A DNA stretch of 39,344 nucleotides from Ruminococcus sp. (GTDB taxonomy: Bacteria; Bacillota; Clostridia; Oscillospirales; Ruminococcaceae): contig JAGCHA010000018.1 in the NCBI GenBank assembly GCA_017649325.1, forward strand, positions 1 to 39,344, read 5' to 3'. Positions 38,806 to 39,344 of the stretch are shown one piece after another. A program made the position numbers and the translations under genes. The notes beneath the pieces are model-generated. The model was not told where the DNA came from. It saw nothing but the letters and a program-made list of their open reading frames with translations, and did not search any database. How positions within the stretch are numbered: position 1 is the first letter of the stretch; each line of letters begins with the position of its first letter.

Positions 38806-39344
38806 ATGAAGAAGAATTCATTTAAGAGAGTAGCATCTGCTCTCGCTATCGCAGCAGTAGCTGCTTCAGCATCTTCTATGGCTGCATTCGCAGACGAGTA
38901 CAATGGCTATGACATGGCTGAGATCAACGGCTCTGAAGTAAAGCCTACAGTTTTCATCTCTGTAGACGGCACACAGGGTGGTAAGGTATTTGATGAGACA
39001 ATCGCTGGCAAGACAGTTGAGTGTACTCTCAATGTTAAGGACGCTGCTAACAAGTACGCTTCCACAGGTTTCCACGTATTCTTCGACAAGAGACTTGCTC
39101 TTGCTGAAGACGGTGGTTACATCGATGTATCCGCAGGCGGCGCTATCTCCAAGATCTCTCCTGGTGAGCCTGTAAAGGACGAGACAGACGCTTCCATGAA
39201 CGGCTTCTTTGCTGCTTCTGCTGGTTCTAGCAACCGTGGTAACGACGGTGTTATGTGGACATTCAATCTCGTAGTTCCTGCTGACGCTAAGGCTGGCGAT
39301 GTATTCCCCATCGACATCATCTACAAGTCAAGCGACAACGCTGA
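38806..39344 (+). CDS. scaE: ScaE, wall-anchored cohesin protein (3' truncated by window)
   Basis: 179 residues are visible and the frame is still open at the right edge. They comprise a signal peptide (1-29, AFADE) and the first part of a cohesin (KPTVFISVDGTQGGKVFDET, TVECTLNVKDAANKY, TGFHVFFDKRLAL and NDGVMWTFNLVVPADAKAG). In R. flavefaciens the last gene of the sca locus encodes ScaE, a single cohesin covalently linked to peptidoglycan by a sortase motif, holding ScaB and CttA. The sortase signal must lie beyond the window. ATG 38806 follows AAAGGAATAATCAAA. The 97-base gap to cttA shows no terminator, so it may be co-transcribed. Confidence 0.88.
   Translation, partial: MKKNSFKRVASALAIAAVAASASSMAAFADEYNGYDMAEINGSEVKPTVFISVDGTQGGKVFDETIAGKTVECTLNVKDAANKYASTGFHVFFDKRLALAEDGGYIDVSAGGAISKISPGEPVKDETDASMNGFFAASAGSSNRGNDGVMWTFNLVVPADAKAGDVFPIDIIYKSSDNA

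Noticed and set aside
1-39344. CRISPR arrays, tRNA or rRNA genes, insertion sequences, prophage genes
   Set aside because: None seen on either strand: no spaced direct repeats, no cloverleaf sequence noticed, and no transposase or integrase motif among the readable frames.

Overview
The window comes from a cellulosome-producing, fibre-degrading anaerobe of the genus Ruminococcus, most likely Ruminococcus flavefaciens or a close relative. The evidence is a scaffoldin locus in the order scaC-scaA-scaB-cttA-scaE (27879 to the right edge), dockerins of the R. flavefaciens kind on a GH5 cellulase and on a leucine-rich-repeat protein, strong AGGAGG ribosome binding sites, and Firmicutes families such as IreB, CoaX, DUF1540, DUF1836 and SpoIIID. 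I saw no rRNA, tRNA, CRISPR array or insertion sequence. Layout: 2-2611 is the 3' part of a secreted LRR protein ending in a dockerin. 2874-3969 (minus) is an ECF-like sigma factor followed by an overlapping membrane protein that is probably its anti-sigma factor. 4250-6514 (minus) is a large membrane-anchored extracellular protein with an Asp/Tyr-rich tract. 6839-9282 holds a DUF1836 regulator, a PdaA-like deacetylase and an SDR oxidoreductase. 9488-12371 holds small conserved genes: ireB, DUF1540, a YetF/DUF421-DUF4363 pair, and an XRE regulator with a DUF2975 membrane protein that has palindromic candidate operators upstream. 12623-14629 is a secreted GH5 endoglucanase with a Cys4 zinc-knuckle-like insert and a dockerin. 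14832-18912 (minus) holds a MIF-like protein, coaX, a PhoR/PhoB-type two-component system and a GNAT acetyltransferase. 19113-20197 is a CorA transporter preceded by a 29-codon leader peptide and two mutually exclusive RNA structures. 20286-23824 is a germination/sporulation block: gerAA, gerAB, a short gerAC, DUF6472 and spoIIID. 24438-27441 holds gtrA, dusB and a CapA-like protein. From 27879 the scaffoldin locus runs to the window end. How the genes work together: the LRR protein, the GH5 enzyme and ScaC carry closely similar dockerins. By the established R. flavefaciens model these would dock on ScaA-class cohesins. ScaA carries a different dockerin that should dock on the second cohesin class of ScaB. 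ScaB and CttA both end in X-module-dockerins that should bind the cell-wall-anchored ScaE cohesin. CttA would hold the cell to cellulose and ScaB would carry the enzyme array. Separately, SpoIIID, a GerA-type receptor and a PdaA homologue, two of them behind sequences resembling sigma-G promoters, suggest this strain retains a sporulation programme. The signals I rate most worth following are the corA leader (19113-19271), a candidate small RNA with an anti-Shine-Dalgarno loop (24212-24341), the sigma-G-like promoters, and the GH5 zinc-knuckle insert. All coordinates, motifs and pairings come from reading the sequence; no database search was run, and family names rest on recognised motifs.
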